In this document: piece by piece, positions 9,500 to 10,730 of the stretch
Numbering within the stretch: position 1 is the stretch's first letter
Layout of the letters: every line of letters begins with the position of its first letter
From: Hymenoscyphus infarciens
Taxonomy: Eukaryota > Ascomycota > Leotiomycetes > Helotiales > Helotiaceae
Direction of reading: 5' to 3'
NCBI GenBank assembly: GCA_001414345.1
Contig: LLCB01000728.1
Coordinates: 1-10,730 of the forward strand
Length of the DNA: 10,730 nt
Made by a program: the position numbers and the translations under genes
Notes under the pieces: model-generated
Database searches by the model: none
Told to the model about the DNA's origin: nothing
Seen by the model: the letters and a program-made list of their open reading frames with translations, nothing else

Positions 9500-9660
9500 A
9501 TATACTTTTATAATAACGTTTAAATAGAGAGGCTAGAATATTATAAATAAGAGAAAGAGGGAAAGAGTATATAAGAGATAAAGAGAGGAAGGAGGAGAAG
9601 ATAAAAGTAAAAGTAGTAAAAGTAGTAAGAATAGTAAAGAGGTGAATATATATATAGAAG
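9500..9660 (+). other. purine-rich low-complexity tract
   Basis: This nearly pyrimidine-free stretch (especially 9550-9640) would encode a Lys/Glu/Arg-rich tail such as RERGKEYIRDKERKEEKI in one frame. It ends in AGTAAA-type repeats at 9605-9638. The frame differs from the long relic upstream, so it could be a C-terminal tail after an indel, a separate gene, or simple sequence. It keeps a surviving TpG at 9643, inside one of only three TGA words in the window. Confidence 0.45.
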
Positions 9661-9890
9661 AAATTAATAAAGTAGAATAAGTAGAATTAATAGAAATTAA
9701 TTTTCTATATAAGAAGTAAATAAAAGTAGTAAAAAAGCTAGTAAGATTAATTCTAAGTATAAGTAGCTTTAAAGATTAGAGATAGTTTAGAAAGAAAGTA
9801 AAATTATATAATTTATATTATAAAACGACTTAATTAGTATAAGAATAAAGAGAATTACTTTATAAAAAATATAAATATTAAAGAGAAAGT
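9660..9890. other. interior/array junction, no gene
   Basis: RIP-degraded sequence leads into the right satellite array. I see no reading frame or terminal inverted repeat here. The change to satellite is abrupt at about 9891, where the first AACTTTTAAGTAG begins. Confidence 0.5.
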
Positions 9891-9892
9891 AA

Positions 9893-10730
9893 CTTTTAAG
9901 TAGTACTACTACTTATAAGGAAAGTATTATTATATATTTATAACTTTTAAGTATTTCTACTACTTAAAAGTAGCTTTTTTATAAATATTATTAACTTTTA
10001 AGTAGTTCTACTACTTAAAAGTAATCTTTTACTATATATTTCTAACTTTTAAGTAGTTCTACTACTTAAAAGTAAATCTTTTACTATATGTTTATAACTT
10101 TTAAGTAGTTCTACTACTTAAAATTAATCTTTTACTATATATTTATAACTTTTAAGTAGTTCTACTACTTAAAAGTAATCTTTTATAATATATTATTAAA
10201 TTTTAAGTAGGTCTACTACTTAAAAGTAATCTTTTACTATATATTATTAAATTTTAAGTAGTTCTACTACTTAAAAGTAAGCTTTTATATTATATTTCTA
10301 TCTTTTAAGTAGGTCTACTACTTAAAAGTAAGCTTTTATAATATATTATTAAATTTTAAGTAGTTCTACTACTTAAAAGTAAATCTTTATTATATATTTC
10401 TAACTTTTAAGTAGTTCTACTACTTAAAAGTAATCTTTTACTATATATTTCTATCTTTTAAGTAGTTCTATTACTTAAAGGTAATCTTTATTATAGATTT
10501 ATAACTTTTAAGTAGTTCTACTACTTAAAAGTAAATCTTTATTATAGATTTATAACTTTTAAGTAGTTCTACTACTTAAAATTAATCTTTTACTATATAT
10601 CTATAACTTTTAAGTAGTTCTACTACTTAAAAGTAATCTTTTATATTATATTTCTAACTTTTAAGTAGGTCTACTACTTAAAAGTAATCTTTTATAATAT
10701 ATTATTAAATTTTAAGTAGTTCTACTACTT
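9893..10730 (+). repeat. right 51-bp hairpin satellite array
   Basis: Seventeen tandem units run off the window end. The AAGTAG arm starts at 9898, 9949, 10000, 10051, 10103, 10154, 10205, 10256, 10307, 10358, 10409, 10460, 10510, 10561, 10612, 10663 and 10714. All steps are 51 bp except one of 52 and one of 50. The core is the same as in the left array and in the same orientation (loop TTCTA on the + strand), but outer bases extend the stem to 11 bp (CTTTTAAGTAG with CTACTTAAAAG). The first unit has loop TACTA and a damaged right flank, and the second has AAGTAT. Three units (10205, 10307, 10663) carry GTCTA in the loop. Spacers fall into a TTTCTAAC/TTTATAAC type and a TATTATTAAA type. Confidence 0.96.

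Noticed and set aside
9893..10730. CRISPR-like array (palindromic repeats with 26-bp spacers)
   Set aside because: The spacers are near-copies of one another, the unit is one homogeneous 51-bp satellite, no cas genes are present, and the RIP signature is fungal.
1..10730. Mitochondrial, plasmid or apicomplexan AT-rich genome
   Set aside because: General AT bias does not erase CpA and TpG while sparing CpT and CpG, and there are no intact genes, rRNAs or tRNAs as an organelle would have.

Overview
The window looks like a block of AT-rich, gene-dead chromatin from a filamentous ascomycete (Pezizomycotina). G+C is about a quarter by eye. The main evidence is dinucleotide context. CpA and TpG are almost gone from all 10.7 kb (roughly 28 CA and 14 TG counted by eye), TpA is everywhere, and CpT, CpC, GpA and CpG remain common. 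This is the signature of repeat-induced point mutation (RIP) driven close to completion on both strands. Plain AT bias would not spare CpT and CpG while removing CpA and TpG. The exact species cannot be read from the sequence.

Layout. Positions 1-388 are a tandem array of a 51-bp unit, each carrying a hairpin core (AAGTAG / loop TTCTA / CTACTT, with T4 and A4 outside it). Positions about 390-9890 are a mutated interior with no intact gene. Positions 9893-10730 are a second array of the same 51-bp satellite in the same orientation, 17 units long and running off the window end. The two arrays share core, period and a recognisable spacer ancestor, but each has its own spacer consensus.

The interior has no usable open reading frame. 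ATG is nearly absent, TAA and TAG occur in every frame, and TGA is seen only three times. Strand composition still divides it. The + strand is purine-rich at about 4230-5540 and 6480-9890 and pyrimidine-rich at about 2460-2760, 3600-4160 and 5540-6480. Within these blocks some frames read as plausible protein if in-frame TAA/TAG are taken as former CAA/CAG/TGG codons. The best are 4202-5545 (+) and 7082-9330 (+). Weaker ones are 1179-2100 (+), 2340-2755 (-) and 6484-6990 (+). I could not match any of them to a family: no reverse transcriptase, integrase, DDE transposase, tyrosine recombinase or helicase motif was recognisable by eye. They are probably decayed genes of repeated or mobile DNA, because RIP acts on repeats, but that is inference.

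Nothing here works as an operon or an expressed system. The most informative structures are the paired 51-bp hairpin satellite arrays, the higher-order repeat pattern in the right array, and the uneven context of the few surviving CpA/TpG sites.
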